A stretch of 62,000 nt of DNA from Symbiodinium natans (Eukaryota > Sar > Dinophyceae > Suessiales > Symbiodiniaceae). The notes under the pieces were generated by a model, which saw only the letters and a list, made by a program, of their open reading frames with translations, was not told the origin of the DNA and ran no database searches. The position numbers were made by a program, and so were the translations under genes. Position 1 is the first letter of the stretch, and each line of letters starts with the position of its first letter. Shown piece after piece: positions 33,466 through 46,200 of the stretch. The DNA lies in assembly GCA_905221605.1 (NCBI GenBank), contig CAJNDS010000868.1:719107-781106 (forward strand). Reading direction: 5' to 3'.

Positions 33466-33537
33466 ACCCCCCCCCCCCCCCCCAAAAAAAAAAAAAAAAA
33501 AAACTTCTATTCTTTAAGGCCCCTATATGGGGGCTTA

Positions 33538-33622
33538 CGAAATTAGGGGTACCTTATTGGGGTCCTTATTCTAAAGGATCCTATTATTTGGGGGTCTATT
33601 TTAGGCGTCCCCTATTTTCGGA
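33538..33622 (-). mobile_element. Dispersed family A, copy 4
   Basis: Inverse orientation: CGAAATTAGGGGTACCTTAT…CCCCTATTTTCGGA, with GGTCCTTATT and ATCCTATTATTTGGGGGTC inside. It is the most intact copy. Confidence 0.75.
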
Positions 33623-33675
33623 ACCCTAAGCCCTAAACCCGAAACCGTAAACCCTAAACCCTAAACCCTAAGCAG

Positions 33676-34640
33676 TTTCAAGCGCTATTGGTGCTCCGGC
33701 TCTCCAGATTGCTCCTGGGTTGTATCGGCTTCGGGTCTCTGCTGAGGCCACCCCTGCATCTCGAGAGAGTGGCAAGGGCTGTATCTATCTGCTGTGGGAT
33801 TTAGGGTTTGGTTTAGGGTTTAGGGTTTAGGGTTTAGGGCTTAGGGCTTAGGGTTTAGGGTTTAGGGTTTAGGGTTTAGGGTTTAGGGTTCAGGGTTTAG
33901 GGTTTAGGGTAGAGCCTCTTGAAGACAACATGAAAGAGGACCCTGCCGTCAAAGATGACAACGCGAACATCAGCGACTTTGTGGTGCAACTCCAGGATGA
34001 GCTGAAGAGCATGGTGCGGCTGGGCAGAAGGATTCCAGCACTTGGAGGTTCACGGGTAGGTATAAGTAGGGTTCTAAGTGTGGTAACTATACTTATGACC
34101 CTACTTAGGGTACTTATAACCCTACTTGGGGTACTTATAACCCTACTTAGGGTACGTATAACCCCACTTCTAGCTACCCCCTTGAACCTTCCAGTAACCC
34201 CCAAGTCTCAGGAGCTGCTCATTCAAAAGTAATGTGAATGAGCTGCAGTACAGATATCGTGCTAGGAAATCCCATTTCAGAAGTTCCTTTCAGTCCAAGT
34301 GTTGGTGCTCATGAACTTGCGCCCCCGAAGCAAACCTTTTTGGAAACGCGCAGTTTGCGGCAGAACGGTTCCGCCAAACCCGGAGCGAGCGAGCACCAAG
34401 AAGGGCACCACTATCTTAATATGGCTATGGAGCCAATTTGGGCCACCGCTTGCTGATTTGGGCTCCGGCGCGACCGTGACCCTAAACCCTAAACCCTAAA
34501 CCCTAAGGGTTTAGGGTTTAGGGTTTAGGGTTTAGGGTTTAGGGTTTAGTAAACCCTATAACACCTAAATCGTCCACGGTACTAAGGGACAACGTGATCA
34601 AGGCGGCAGCGACATCCGATGCTGCCTGCAAAAGTGTCCG
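33676..34640 (+). CDS. Four exons of an unrecognised protein
   Basis: 33676-33793 (IGAPALQIAPGLYRLRVSAE…), 33913-34055 (EPLEDNMKEDPAVKDDNANI, then DFVVQLQDELKSMVRL; donor GTAGGT), 34249-34456 (TDIVLGNPISEVPFSPSVGA…, open to TGA) and 34587-34640 (DNVIKAAATSDAACKSV, AAG|G and GTCCAT). The second is acidic and helical, the fourth Ala-rich with a Cys. They may be the C-terminal part of the gene starting at 30433, or the beginning of the cysteine-rich one. Confidence 0.45.
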
Positions 34641-34673
34641 GTCCATAGTTGTTTGAAGATGGCCAGCAGTCAA

Positions 34674-34817
34674 GGGCAGTTACATGGTCCCTGAGTATGG
34701 CCCATGACCTCCTCTAAAAGGTTCTGAAGTATGGGCGCTTGTCCTGTCTAGTGTGTATGAGAGGTATATAAGAGGTCCCCACTGAAGGGCCCATATTCAG
34801 GGACCATGTCCATGTAA
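34674..34817. mobile_element. Dispersed family E, palindromic copy
   Basis: Left arm GTTACATGGTCCCTGAGTAT plus GGCCC (34678-34702) and right arm GGGCCCATATTCAGGGACCA plus TGTCCATGTAAC are inverted copies, about 140 bp overall, with GTATATAAGAGGTCCCC inside. A related unit lies at 1316-1418. Confidence 0.65.
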
Positions 34818-34835
34818 CTACCCAGCAGATTTTAG

Positions 34836-36670
34836 AGCAGAAACGCGCGTCCCGTTGTTCATGATGTGGGTGCTTGCCGGTCTGATTGGCCGTGCGCTTC
34901 GTAGTGCTAGGGTTTAGGGTTTGGGGTTTAGGGTTTAGGGGTTTAGGGGTTTAGGGTTTAGGGTTTAGGGAACCCTAAAACCCTAAACCTGCAATGTGAC
35001 TCAGGCTTACGACAAAGTGGCAGCAGGTTGCCCTGTCTATGACAGCAACACAACCTTCCTGCCCCCAGGCAGGGGGGCATCGAAGTTTGGGGGCCTGTAG
35101 GGTTTAGGGTTTATGGGTTTGGGGTTTAGGGTTTGGGGTTTAGGGTTTAGGGTTTAGGCTTTAGGGGCTTCAGCGAGAGACCTCTTGTGGTTGAAAGGCT
35201 GCGCTGCCTGTACACACACACATATGACGTAGGTTAGGAGAGAATTCAGCTTGGATTCTGTGCTCCATCGCAATCACCTCTTCCCCAGTAAGCTTAAACG
35301 TAGCGGCGGCCGACGACGGCATGAGTTGTTGCACACTCCAGACCTGCAATTGTATTTTCACAGCCGCAATCCGAGAGTAAACCCTGAACTCTAAACCCCA
35401 AAACCCGGTGGAATCTGGGCTGCCAGGTTTCGACGGTGACTTCGATGCCCTCCGCGAAACGCACAAGAAGTGCCGCAACTGGCTCCCTGAGATGAAGCAG
35501 GCATCCAACTTGTAGGGTTTTGGGTTTAGTGTTTAGGGGTTTAGGGGTTTAGGGTTTAGGGTTCAGGGTTCAGGGTTTAGGGTTCAGGGTTTAGGGTTTA
35601 GGGCTTCTACGGATAAGGGGGTTCCTCGAGCTGATGCTCGAAAGTCCTCCTAAACCCTATAACCCTAAACCCCAAACCCTAAAGCCTTAACCTTGCGTCT
35701 CGCCAGGAGTTTGAGAGTTGCCACAAGATCCGCGACAGCCTCGTCAGCCAGGAGCCGTAGGTTGCATGTGACTATCCCAAATCACGTCTATTTCAGTATT
35801 ACATACATATATATATATATATATATTTATTTATTTATGTATATTTATTTATTTGTTTACACACACGGATGTGAGAAAATATATTTGTATATGTTTAAAA
35901 GACACACATGCCATTCTTCCTTATTTTCAAGAACGGGTGAGCTAGCTGCAGGGCTAAACTTGCGGTTTCTGCACGGGGCGTTGCTGCTTCTCGAGATTGG
36001 TGTACCAGATTTTCTTGCCAGGTGCCGACCCTCATCCCCCGGTGCGCCACGAAATCCCAGGGTTACAGGATTTAGGGGTTCGTGGTTTGGGGCTTGGGAA
36101 TCCAGGGCTCAGGCTGTTCGGAGTTCGTGCTGGAGGTTGCATGTTTACGAGTTTTAACGGGTGCCAGATGATGTCAGATGCATATCTCGAATATTTCGGC
36201 TGCTGAAGGAGCAAGCCCTTTTGGACTCCTTCCGAGATGTGAACATCTTCGAGAGTCCCGATGAGCCCCGGGGCCTCCATGCTTTGGTGAGATTGTTTCC
36301 TTGAAGGTAAGTAATGAGGTTTTAGGGTTGTTTTTCGGCACTGAAGGCAAGTCTATCTGTAGTTGGAATTAGGGTCCCTACTAGCACTGCCTCCCAGTGT
36401 CCCTCGGCTCAGATGCACCATCAGCGGAAATGATGTGCTGGCCTACTACGAGGCCCACGTGTGTCCGTGCGCAGGAATGGGAAGGGCGGAGGCCACCCCT
36501 TATCCTTCAGCAGCCCTAAACCCTAAACCCTAATTAAACCCTAAACCCTAAACCCTAAACCCTAAACCCCTGCAGTCACTGCCGCGAGGCCATGCGCGTG
36601 CACTTCAAGAATCGCAAAGACACTTTCTGGGAGACCTATTACAAGCTTGAGACCCTTGGCAGAGCCACAT
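34836..36670 (+). CDS. Cys-rich gene, exon block 1
   Basis: 34836-34911 (ETRVPLFMMWVLAGLIGRAL, donor GTTTAG), 35005-35069 (AYDKVAAGCPVYDSNTTFLP), 35427-35511 (FDALRETHKKCRNWLPEMKQ, donor GTAGGG), 35707-35756 (EFESCHKIRDSLVSQE, donor GTAGGT), 36178-36286 (FRLLKEQALLDSFRDVNIFE, donor GTGAGA), 36413-36458 (CTISGNDVLAYYEAH, donor GTGTGT) and 36576-about 36670 (HCREAMRVHFKNRKDTFWET, then YYKLETLG). Acceptors are all AG, about half followed by G. The single or paired Cys per exon suggests extracellular folding. The last exon runs up to a dispersed family-A element. Confidence 0.6.
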
Positions 36671-37170
36671 GGGGGTGTCCGAAATTAGGGGTACCTTATT
36701 TTGGGTTTAGGGTTTAGGGTTTAGGGTTTAGGGCCCGTATTACAAGGGAATCCTACTTGTACTATTTGGGCGTCTACATTTTGGGTCCCCTATTTTCGTA
36801 CTTTCCCAGACTGTGTGTAAACCCCAAACCCGAATCCCACTACTGCGCATACGTTGGCATCTGTGGTCCCCCTAGATGTGTGCGCACACATGCCTACATC
36901 CCTATGCATCCTCCTTCAAAGGAGGGGCATCCAAGAGCTCTGCGGGGAAAGTATATATACATATATATATATATATATATAGCATGTAGGTTAATGTGAT
37001 TTATGTATGTACAGAATATATAACATGATGATGAATGCATCATACTAATCGCGATCCTAGTCACCATACGCCTAGTCCGCATTTGGCAGCGGGCCGGAAA
37101 CTCTAGTGTATGACTATACGATACCTATTATTTTCTGCCATATAAACAAGCAACAATACTTATTATAGTA

Positions 37171-37205
<35 letters not shown>

Positions 37206-40200
37206 AAGATATCATACATATGTATATATATATACACACCATTATTCTTATTGTTGTTAATTATTCTTATTATATACATAGTATTGATTTGCCCGGGTTT
37301 CCCAACCGCCCAGTCGTGTTCCGAGGAATGTCACCGTCAACATCACCAAGTACAAGTGCATCGATGTGGAGGCTGGGGTTCGGATTTGTGTTTTTGGTTA
37401 TATGTGGGGTTTAGTGTTAGGGTATAGGGTTTGGGGTTTAGGGTTTAGGTTTAGGGTTTGGGGTTTTAAGGTTTGGGGTTCAGGGTTTAGGGTTAAACCG
37501 CTATACCTGCATAGGGTTAGAGGTTATGGTGGCGCAGGGTTCAGGGGACTCTGTAATCCACTTTTGTTCAATGATTCAGAAGCAGGATCCAGAAAGCCCA
37601 ATACCCCTTAATAAAGGAGTCTACTTCTGTTCAAAGATTCATAATCAGGACCCCCCACATCGTTTTAAGGTATGATACTGAATTGAGGGAGCCTAAACCC
37701 TAAACCCTAAACCCTAAACCCTTAAACGTGGGCTCTTCAACTTGGCAACGATGCCTTTAAAAGCCACCGTCGGAGCCCTTGTCCTGCAGGGTTTAGAGTA
37801 CATAAGGCTTGGAACCCTAAACCCTAAACTCTAAACCCTAAACCCTAAACCCTAAACCCAAATGGCAGACCGAACCCCACAACTCAAGACACCCCCAGAC
37901 GGCCCTCAGCACGGCCCAAAGAAACTTCAACAAGCTAAACAATCCTGAAGACCCCAACTGGGTTTAGGGTTTAGGGTTTAGGGTTCAGGGTTTAGGGTTT
38001 AGGGTTTAGGGTTTAGGGTTTAGGCTACCGTAAGCCCTAAACACCAAGACTCTATAAACCCAAAATGCACTAAACGCAATGCATACCCCAAGTAATCCCA
38101 AATTAAACGTAGAAACCCTCGAAGACCCGAACACCAGGTGGCCTACTACGAGAAGGTCGCAGAGTGCGAGACAGCCCAGCTCAAGCTCGAACAGACGGCC
38201 TGCGATGTCCACGAAAGGAGCCACGATGTGAGGTAGGGGGTTTATTGGGTTTCGGGGGTCTGGGGGGTCTGGGGGGTTTCGGGGGTTTAGGGGGTTTAGC
38301 GGGTTTAGGGCAAAGTTTAGGGCTAGTCAGAGTGGGCTTTAGGCTTCTTGGACTGTTTTTTGAAGGCTTTTAGTGCCTGGATGAGGGTTGAATCTATCTC
38401 GGGCACAACAAGTAACAAAACCCAAGCGCTACAAGCCCATGAGCAACAAGAAAAGACTGTACAGGTAGTAACCGAACGGACTACCAAAACCCAAAACCCT
38501 AACATTGCCAACCTCCTTTTTCAGGACCAACGAGTCGTGCAAACCGCTTCCCGACTGCCTCCTGGCTGAGACCTGCCACGTCCATCTAGGGGGCTTGGTA
38601 AGGCTTATGTATTCTTTAGGGTGCAAATGTTTCGGGCTTGGCTCTAGTACGGAGGTCCGTATGGAGGTCTATAACTAAACCCGAGACCCTAACAGGCTGG
38701 CTAGGCCTCTTCAATCCACCCATTGGTTTAGGGTTTAGGGTTTAGGGTTTAGGGTTTAGGGTTTAGGGTTTAGGGTTTAGGGTTTAGGGTTTAGGGATCG
38801 ACCCCAACATTCCTGCCACCCGGGATCCCAAAGCTCCTCCGCCAGAGTGTCTGAGTTCCGTGTCGCACGACACAACATTGGCAGAAACCGGGTCTCGGAA
38901 ACCCTGCACCCAGTTTAGGGTTTAGGGTTTAGGGTTTAGGGTTATCTTCAGGCTACGACGGCAACTGGCACTCGTATATGGAGGAGGTGACGTCATCAAA
39001 CGACACCATCCAGGCGCACGAAACTCCTCAACATGTTTCGGGGGATGCTCGCAGCAGTACAACTCAACCAATCTCGACCCTACAGGTATTATCAAGCGAG
39101 CGCTGTCTCCTACACCCTAAACCCTTAACCTAAACTCTAAACCATGGCCCTAAAGCCTAAACCCTAAATCCTACTGGCATTACAAGAGTGTGAGGGACAC
39201 CGTACAATCGGCCCGCTGCGAGGATCTGAAGTACGAGTACCGCGCAATTAAGCGCCTCTTGGCCTGTCAGGCTATCGAAGGATGCTTAGGTACAGTATAC
39301 ACACACCTATACATAGCATGTTAATGCATGTATGTTACAATATAATTACAAGAATCTGTATATATATATATACACATATACTAGGAACAATATCCATATA
39401 CACACATGTAGATGTATATACGTATGTGTTACGGGAAGAGGGATGCAGGCTCACGATTGCAGAGTGGTTGGTTCAGCGTTCGAGCATCGCAGCTTGCCTG
39501 AAGCCTCATGGGCTTCCATGCCGCATCGCGAAGGCGGTGCCGTTTTGTGTGCATCATGCAATGCCGTTTAGGGTTTAGGGTTTCGGGTTTAGGGTCAGGG
39601 TGTAGGGTTTAGGTTTTAGGTTTTAGGGTTTAGGGTTTAGGTCTTAGGGTTTAGGGTTTAGTGTTTGTACACATCATTTCTATGAACCATGGAACAATCG
39701 AGAAGTTGCCCGAGACGCCAGGGATGCCAGGCCCCCCCCTCCCCTCTCCCCACCCCAAGAATGAAACATGGCATCCTAAACCCTAAGCCCTAAGCCCTAA
39801 GGCCTAAGACCTAAGCCCTAAGCCCTAAGCCCTAAGCCCTAAGCCCTAAGCCCTAAGCCCTAAACCCTAAACCCTAAACCCTAAACCCTAAACCCTAAAC
39901 CCTAAACCCTAAACCCTAAACCCTAAACCCTAAAAAAAAAAAACCTAAACCCTACCCCCCCCCCCCCAAAATAAAAAAGTGTATATATATATATATACTA
40001 AACAATAAAAATGAATCAATAAATAAAATCGAACGTCCCCACCTTAGGGATTTGGATTTGGGCACTCCAGGAAGTCTCCGGGGTTTGGCACTCCAGGGAG
40101 TCTCTCGGGTTGGGAATTTCAGGGAGTCTCTGGTATTCTGCACTCCAGGCAGTCTCTCTGGGTTGGGCACTCCAGGGAGACTTTGAGGTGGGGACTCCAA

Positions 40201-43200
40201 GGAGACTCTGGAGTTTGGCACTCCAGGGATCTCTGGCGGGGCTTTCCAGGGAAACTTTGTGGTTGGGCAATCTGGGGTTGGGCACTCCAGGAAGACTCTC
40301 AAAATGCGCTCCAGAAACACTCTCTGCATTGGCACTCCAGAAAGACTCTGTGTTTGGGCACTCCACGGAGTCTCTAGGAGCTGACCGGGCGAGGAGAAGA
40401 GAGAAGAGTTGAGTTTAAAATCTAACAAGCCCACACCGAAGGTGGGGAAAAAATGGGAATCAAAGCGAGGGTTTTTAATGGATGCAGAGCTCTGCCAGAG
40501 CAAAGGCATCCAATGCCTGCTGGAAGCATTCGCTGCCGACGACATGGATTCCAAGATCGATGAGTGCATTAACACCAGGTGGTCCAGGGCTGTTAGGGTT
40601 TAGGGTTCAGGGTTGGGGGTTTGGGGTTTAGCATTTACGGTTTAGGGTTCAGGGTTTGGGGAGTTAGGGTTTAGGGTTCAGGGTTTGATATGGAACAGCT
40701 TGTGCAGAGAAGATACAGTACATGCCTAGGCCAGGCCTAGAGACATTCTTGTTCTTTAAACGCTTCTCTACTTGGGGTTTACATTTAGGCACCGGAATCA
40801 AGGAAGGTTGGGTCTAGACGGCCGCACAAGGGATTGAGACAAGCTGGCGCGACAAGGCTTTGTAGCAGGAGGGTTTCGGGGGGGGGGGGGGGGGGGGGGG
40901 GGGGGTGCTATAAGGGGCCCATAAGTAATGTTGATCAGTCCCAATTGGTGCCCACCCTTTGGCGTCGGGTTGCCTCAATCTAGGCTTTGGGGTCTGTGAC
41001 AGGCACAGCACGGACGTGGTGAACAGCACTTGTGCCTGGGCAATTTTTTGTGAGGTTGACTTGGAGCTTATGTTCGGCTCTAGAAGCCATAATCCCCACA
41101 ATACACCCTCTGAAACCCATATAGAAGTTGAGTACTCTCTTGATAGGGCCCCTTCGGAACCCTTCAATGTCGAAAGCTGAAAGTTGCTTTGGAAATCCCT
41201 GTGTGCCGGCCCAAGATGCGATGAAGCCCGAGCCAACGTCGAAAGGAGATACTGCGGTTTTCAGAAAGATGGCGCAAGAAATCCCCAAAAATTCTAGCCC
41301 CAAAACCCAAAATGCCCAGTGCCGCCCTTGTACCCTAAACCCTAAGCCCTATACCCTAAAACCCTACACCCTAAACCCTAAACCCTAAAACGCCCACAAT
41401 ATGCCAAGGTGTGGACAACCATGAGAACGTGAAGCAGCCCAGCTACACCATGCCGGACGTCTGCAGCACTGGAGCGCCCTTCTTGTTTAGGGTTTAGGGT
41501 TTAGGGTTTAGGGTTTAGGGCTGTGTTGATTGACTGATTGACTTCCGAAGGGTCTCAGACTTAGACTGTGGCCTTGAAAAGTCTCACTCTGTTAAGGTGC
41601 AAGCATCGCTCTAGCCCCTGACCCCCCCCAAACCCCCCAGCCCTAGACCCCGAACATAAACCGTAAAACCCCTAAGCCCCCCAAAACCGCTGGCTCCAAA
41701 ACCGAAACCTCCTTTCAGTTCGTCCCCGAGTCCTGGTCCTTGGACGAGGAGTCACCGCGATCCTGCTGCCAAATTCCAGCAACTATGATGCGACGGAGTA
41801 CAGCTCGAAAGGCGGCTTAGGGTGCAGACTACAAGGGCCTTAATAATTTGAGCAGGGTTTTTGGTTGTTTATAGAGGGACCAGACAGGAGTACTATTAGT
41901 AATTCTTCCGACCCTTCTATTAAGGTTTCAGGACCCCCGAGTACGCGCTCTCTCTCACTTTAGGGCTTTGGGGTCCCTGGTCCGCCCGCCCTGTAATAAA
42001 ACCATAAAGGGTACCTTTTTAATGCCAGAAGGTCGACTCTTGGGTCTGGATTTAGGGTTTAGGGTTTAGGGTTCATGGTTTCAGATCAAGCTTTCTGGGA
42101 TTGACGGACTCCCATGTGACAGACACGTTGCATTGCGTGGGGTGTTGGGGTTCGAGTTTAGCTGTGAAGCCAAGAACAAGGTGGGCAGTTCTCTAGCAGG
42201 GCTCCGAAGAAGCCAAAAAAGACCAGGATTGAGAGAACCCCCCACCATGTGCAATAAGAATAACAAGAAGAATAAGAACAGTAATACAGTCATCATAATA
42301 GTAATAGTAATAAAGCTTTATTGCAGCGAACCCAACACAGGACCCCCAGTCTGATGCACTTCGCAGAGTCGGCTCAAGATATGGGACCGTCAAAGGGAGC
42401 ATTACTACTGTTTGTGGCCCTGGCCTGCTGGGCCACTCGTAGTCCCTTTCGTGGACACATCGTCACCATGAGCACGACATACTCGGTGCCACGCTCCGTT
42501 CAGGAAGGCTTCCGGCGGCACCCACGCCCGATCCTTTACTTTGCTGGGAGCTTCAATCCGCCGCACCACGGTCACCTCGAAGCGATGTTTGCAGCAGCAC
42601 GGAACATCTCGCTGAAGGTGGAGGACGTCATGTTCGTAGTAGCTCCCAAGAGTGATGCAAGGCTTCGGCAGAAGATGCAAGTGCAGGGCTCGTTCCTTTT
42701 TTCATGGGCGCAGCGTGTGGAGCTATTTCAACTACTCCTTGAAGAAGAGGGCATGGCGGCCTGCTTCGACGACGGGTTCCGCAACTTCACAGGCTCTGCT
42801 ATGACCATTCGCGTGCAAACAGATCGTGCCTTTGCTGCAATGGGCGCCAGGGTCTTTCGAGTCATGGGCGAAGATCGAGTTCGAGACCATGGTGTGGAAG
42901 ACGATCCTCTGGTGCTCTCGACGCCTCGTGGCAGCCTTTCCTCAACTGAGATCCGCCAGCGTCTTGTGCACGATGCAGATTCTTTGGTTGAGTTGGTTGG
43001 TCACCAAATGGCCCAGCACTACCGGCGCTGCTTCGAAACAACCCAGGCAGCGTAGGACAAGTTATGCCTCGACTAGAGATTCCGCGGACATGCAGCAAAG
43101 ACATCGCGCCGCCTGGTGAAGATGCATCGTGCCAGGTGCCTTGAGTCACCACGACCCATCGCAATTCCCAAAGCTATATCCCCCCTCCACGCCACCCAAA

Positions 43201-46200
43201 ACTAAGCTTCTCAACCACCGTAATTAGAGCTGAGCCCTAAACCCTAAAACCCCTAAAACCCCTAAAACCCTTATAAAAAAAACCCAAACCCTGATCCCCA
43301 ATTGAATGTCGGCAGGCATCACTGCCTCGCGCTGCATGGCCTCCTGCTGCTCAGTAGACTGGTATAGCTGGACCACCTATGGAGTCTTGGATGCAGAGAG
43401 TAGGACCCTAAACCCTAAACCCTAAACCCTAAACCCTAAACCCTAAACCCTAAACCCTAAACCCTACGAGTCCCTTGTGGGATTCCTAAGAAATGGGCCC
43501 ACAGTTCGGTTTGGTGGCCGAGGATTTCCGGCTCTCAATTTGGGAATTTGGGGGTGTCGTGTTTGTTTATTATGGGCCTTCAGGCATCCAGGCCCCCTGG
43601 GCGCTAGTAGGGTTTTGGGGTTTGGGGTTTAGGTTTCAGGGTTTGATGTATAGTTTGATTGGTTGGGGCAGGTCACTCGCCAGAACCCACAGCCACAAAC
43701 AACATGCAACCCAGCAGGAGCTACATGCGCAAAGCGTTTGCGACTTTCAAGTTGTAGAATAAGATCCCACGGAGCTAGCAAGCATGTGGCTTGCTTCTGG
43801 TTACCTTGTCGCTGTGCTATGCGGATAGTTTGTTTCATCAGCACACTTAACCATCTTACAGCTTGGTTGGGTTCACACTCATCGACCAACCAAGCAAATA
43901 TAGGGTTCCCAGTGCTGCAAGAAGCAGCAGATCGGGTTTGTTCTGGGGTTTAGGGTTTGGGGTTTAGGGTTTAGGGTTTAGGGTCTAGGGTTTAGGGTGT
44001 CCAACAGGGAATGGGGTTCACCAGATTCACTGACCACGAGACCCAAACTCTTGCAGTGAAGGCAATGCCTACGTGGATTCCAACCACTACCTCATTGATC
44101 AGGCGGCAACGTGGTTGTTTTGAATTGCGGTATTTTTGTTCAGGGTCCTGTTGACAAACAAAGTATACCAAAAAGGGGACCGTCAGTTGCAACAACCTCC
44201 GATGGGGCATGGGCATCCTCAACTCGCTACACAGTCAGCACGGCCGACAGTTCCTTAGCAGCAACTGGTCCAGGGTCAGCAAGATCTCTCTTCATGATGT
44301 GATAGGCGACTCAAGACGGAGAGGAGCTTTGGGTGTGGTGTTGTCCTGACCCTCCCCCGCCCCCTATGTCCCTGCAGGTCTTGTGCACGTTAAGCCACAG
44401 GTCAGCTTGGGTTTTCAGATCGGGGGTCGGAAAGCCTGAGACTTTGAAGACATATTATAATGCACCCTAAACCCTAATGAAACCCTACACCCTAAACCCT
44501 AAACCCTAAAACCCTAAGGGCTAAGTCGCCATGCTGTGGCGATTTGGAGGCCACAAACATGCCGGCCAAATACAGCTCGATGGAGGACTGCGCAACGCAG
44601 ACTGGGATCAGAAGAAGCACAAGGTTTTTGTTCTAATTCAATACTAATATACAACTATTCTATGTATTATATATATATATGCTATATTTATATGTATAGA
44701 TGCTAGCATATATCTGCATATACATACATACATATATATATATATATGTATATATTCGCTTTAAATTCTATTCTGTTACATTCTAGTATATTGTATTATA
44801 TTATATCACTTGCACGCCGCCTGAAGGCACCTGGCTGATAGCAAGACCAGCGCAGTTATTTTGGAACTTTTAGGGTTTAGCCTTGGGCTCGAAATGGCCC
44901 CAAAACCCTCAAGAATAAGGCCTTCGGGCTCAAAAACCTTAGATTAGGAGTCCTTGGAGCCTTAGGATTTAGGGCTCCGGGGCGAGTAGGCTCTTACCGG
45001 CTCATGGGGTTGTTATAGCCTGCTGCGCTGTGAGTCTTTAGACGCCTTTCTCAAAGCTCCTGGCCAACACAGGACGCTACGGCTGCCTGTGAAGCTATGG
45101 GCTCCGTGCATTGCTCTCTCACTGCAAGAAGACGCTCACAACACTACGCAGTGCATTGCAGGGTTTTAAGATGAAAGAGGCTGCGCTCTTCACGTTGAGT
45201 TCTTGGAATCAGCTTGACCTGTGGGCTTGCCGGCATTTGTGGGAAGCCGGGCAGCGTGTCAATCAATCATTTGCATGTCTTCAGTATTGTCTGCCAGCTG
45301 TTCCTACATGGCAAGGATTGGGCAGTGGGTCGTGCTGCCAAGTTCTGGATACGCTTTGCTCCCCAAACTCAAATCCCCAGTCAGCCCAGAGCATGAGGCT
45401 TCGGCGTCTATGACACAAAGTGCGACGGTGCATCGGAGGACTTTTGGGGGGACCTAAACCACCCTAACATGGCAGTAGGACTATTATCCATCTGCTTGGC
45501 TTCGCGGCTGTACACCGTCACAAAGCTTCGGGGACTCTTTGACGCTTTGATCATTGCCTCTGCGCTGTCTCTTGCATCTGCGGCCCTATTACATCGCCGC
45601 GGGCCGCGACGTAGACTCCAGACCCCCGCTTGTAGTTCACCTTCGTTTGTTTGTTTGGTAACGAAAATAGCAGTTGCATGCGCAGATGCAGGAACTCCAT
45701 TTGAGGCTTAGGCATTCAGTTTCGTCATGGAATCTTACACCCTCAACCAAACTCCTCTACCCTAAACACTCACTTAAACCCTAAATCCATAAAGGCCTTG
45801 GGCCTCAAGACAGCGTGGAGGCGTCTCCGGTGGTCCTGATTGCCTCCCCCGGCTTGGACCTGCATGAGGTGGAGGAATCTGCAATTGGCCACCCGGACCG
45901 GATCGGGGATCGGTTTCTGGTTTAGGGCACCCATAGCCCCAAATAGAGGTGCAGAGGCCCTTCTTATGCCAGAGGCCGAGGCTAGATGTAGCGAAATGCC
46001 TGCACTACGCGGAAAGGAATGATGCTAGAGACGATTAGGGCCGTCAGGCAGACCGAGCAGCATTGGAGCTTCCGTGAAGGGTGCCCGAGCTCTGGTGGTG
46101 ATGATGCACTTTGTGGCTATGTGGTGGGACTGTTCTAAAACAGTGTCCCCTGATGGTGCACACCTTAAGAGGATTTCCTGCGAAAGGGTCGCACGAAAGG

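Noticed and set aside
40063-40375. CRISPR array
   Set aside because: Units are directly adjacent and degenerate with no unique spacers, and the DNA is nuclear eukaryotic in character.
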